Source of the DNA: Winogradskyella helgolandensis
GTDB lineage: Bacteria; Bacteroidota; Bacteroidia; Flavobacteriales; Flavobacteriaceae
DNA length: 64,000 bases
Assembly (NCBI RefSeq): GCF_013404085.1
Contig: NZ_JABFHO010000001.1
Span: forward strand, 3,235,001-3,299,000
Direction of reading: 5' to 3'
Shown piece after piece: positions 63,554 to 64,000 of the stretch (position 1 is the stretch's first letter; each line of letters opens with the position of its first letter). The notes under the pieces were generated by a model. It saw only the letters and a program-made list of their open reading frames with translations. It ran no database searches and was not told where the DNA came from. Made by a program: the position numbers and the translations under genes.

Positions 63554-64000
63554 TTAATCCACAATATCTTCTCCTAATGCATTATGCAATTGATATAATT
63601 TTTCTTCTTGTCTTTTTATTCTCTTTTTTAACCTATTTTTTCTTGCTTTTGTAAAAGAATTAGCTACAGTGTGCTCAAAGCCTTCTAGTTGAGATTCCAT
63701 TTTTTTGATTCGAGAATTGGTCTTATCCTTAATCTCTTTTAATGTGGATTTTCTTTTTTCTTCCAACTCAGCGATTTTAGCTTTGCGTTTCGCTTTTAAA
63801 CTGGTAATTTTATTTTTAATCTTAGTTTTTTCGTCTGCAGTTGCTTTTTTAAGATGTTGACGTTCATCTTCAATTTCTTCTTCTAATTCTTCGATTTGTT
63901 CATCTATATAATCGTCGTATTCTAATTCTGCCTGACTTCGTATAATTTCTGAACTTGTGGATTTAAGCGCTTCATCAATAAACACAGGACTATCTTCTGC
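63554..64000 (-). CDS. coiled-coil protein, N-terminus beyond window
   Basis: A highly charged, helical coiled-coil protein with dense E/K heptads (QIEELEEEIEDERQHLKKAT, KAKIAELEEKRKSTLKEI). The frame is open from 63554 to the window edge and reads AEDSPVFIDEALKS at the end, so the GTG at 63985 is unlikely to be the true start. At least 148 residues are visible. It probably precedes gpmA in the same transcript. Family not recognised. Confidence 0.7.
   Translation of the reverse strand, partial: AEDSPVFIDEALKSTSSEIIRSQAELEYDDYIDEQIEELEEEIEDERQHLKKATADEKTKIKNKITSLKAKRKAKIAELEEKRKSTLKEIKDKTNSRIKKMESQLEGFEHTVANSFTKARKNRLKKRIKRQEEKLYQLHNALGEDIVD

Overview
The window looks like a chromosome segment of a marine-type flavobacterium (Bacteroidota, Flavobacteriaceae). 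The signs are low GC, promoters of the TTTG / TAnnTTTG type, weak ribosome sites, a TamB-like protein, DUF3857 proteins, a CAL67264-type small membrane protein and DUF6638/DUF6327-type families. No phage, insertion sequence, CRISPR array or rRNA was seen.

Layout. (1) 1-7677, minus strand: a run of poorly characterised genes (DUF6638-like, Nudix, AAA+ ATPase, sulfotransferase, two unknowns, a long coiled-coil protein). (2) 7.9-33.5 kb: mostly housekeeping. It holds two tiny membrane proteins, ettA, a MarR regulator, an acyl-CoA carboxylase beta subunit, a DUF3857 pair, the glycolysis-related block pfkA-gapA-kinase-mgsA, tamB divergent from tsaD, a PPIase, rsmE, a TrmH-type methyltransferase, an AI-2E-type permease and a THUMP-like methyltransferase. 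(3) 33.7-34.7 kb: tRNA-Ser, Pro, Arg, Gly and Tyr, then a decayed tRNA-like sequence with a copied terminator and TTTGCAC repeats. (4) 34.8-64 kb: a dense block of stress-type genes: Hsp20, DUF2202 ferritin-like protein, cardiolipin synthase, patatin, MscS channel, PAS histidine kinase, a receiver-CRP hybrid regulator, YtxH/holin-like proteins, an AhpD-like protein, an SDR, four triple-BON proteins, a sigma-like protein with a CbpA-type DnaJ and thioredoxin, a PNPOx-like protein, an APC permease, a P-type ATPase, a hydroxyacyl-CoA dehydrogenase, an HdeD-like protein, paired coiled-coil lipoproteins and gpmA.

The main discovery is in block 4. Thirteen promoters, on both strands, carry a palindrome TGA-N6-TCA (best form TGACCTAGGTCA). 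In every one it lies exactly 23 bases upstream of a TAnnTTTG-like -7 element, eight of which match TAnnTTTG perfectly. This puts the palindrome centre about 41 bases upstream of the expected transcription start, the class II position of a CRP/FNR-type activator. A receiver-CRP hybrid regulator and a multi-PAS histidine kinase are encoded inside the same block and are the natural candidates for control. The gene content (Hsp20, P-type ATPase, PNPOx-like protein, ferritin-like protein, chaperone, membrane remodelling enzymes) resembles the dormancy or low-oxygen regulons of other phyla. The site-regulator link and the inducing signal are inference; the sites and their fixed spacing are read directly from the sequence.
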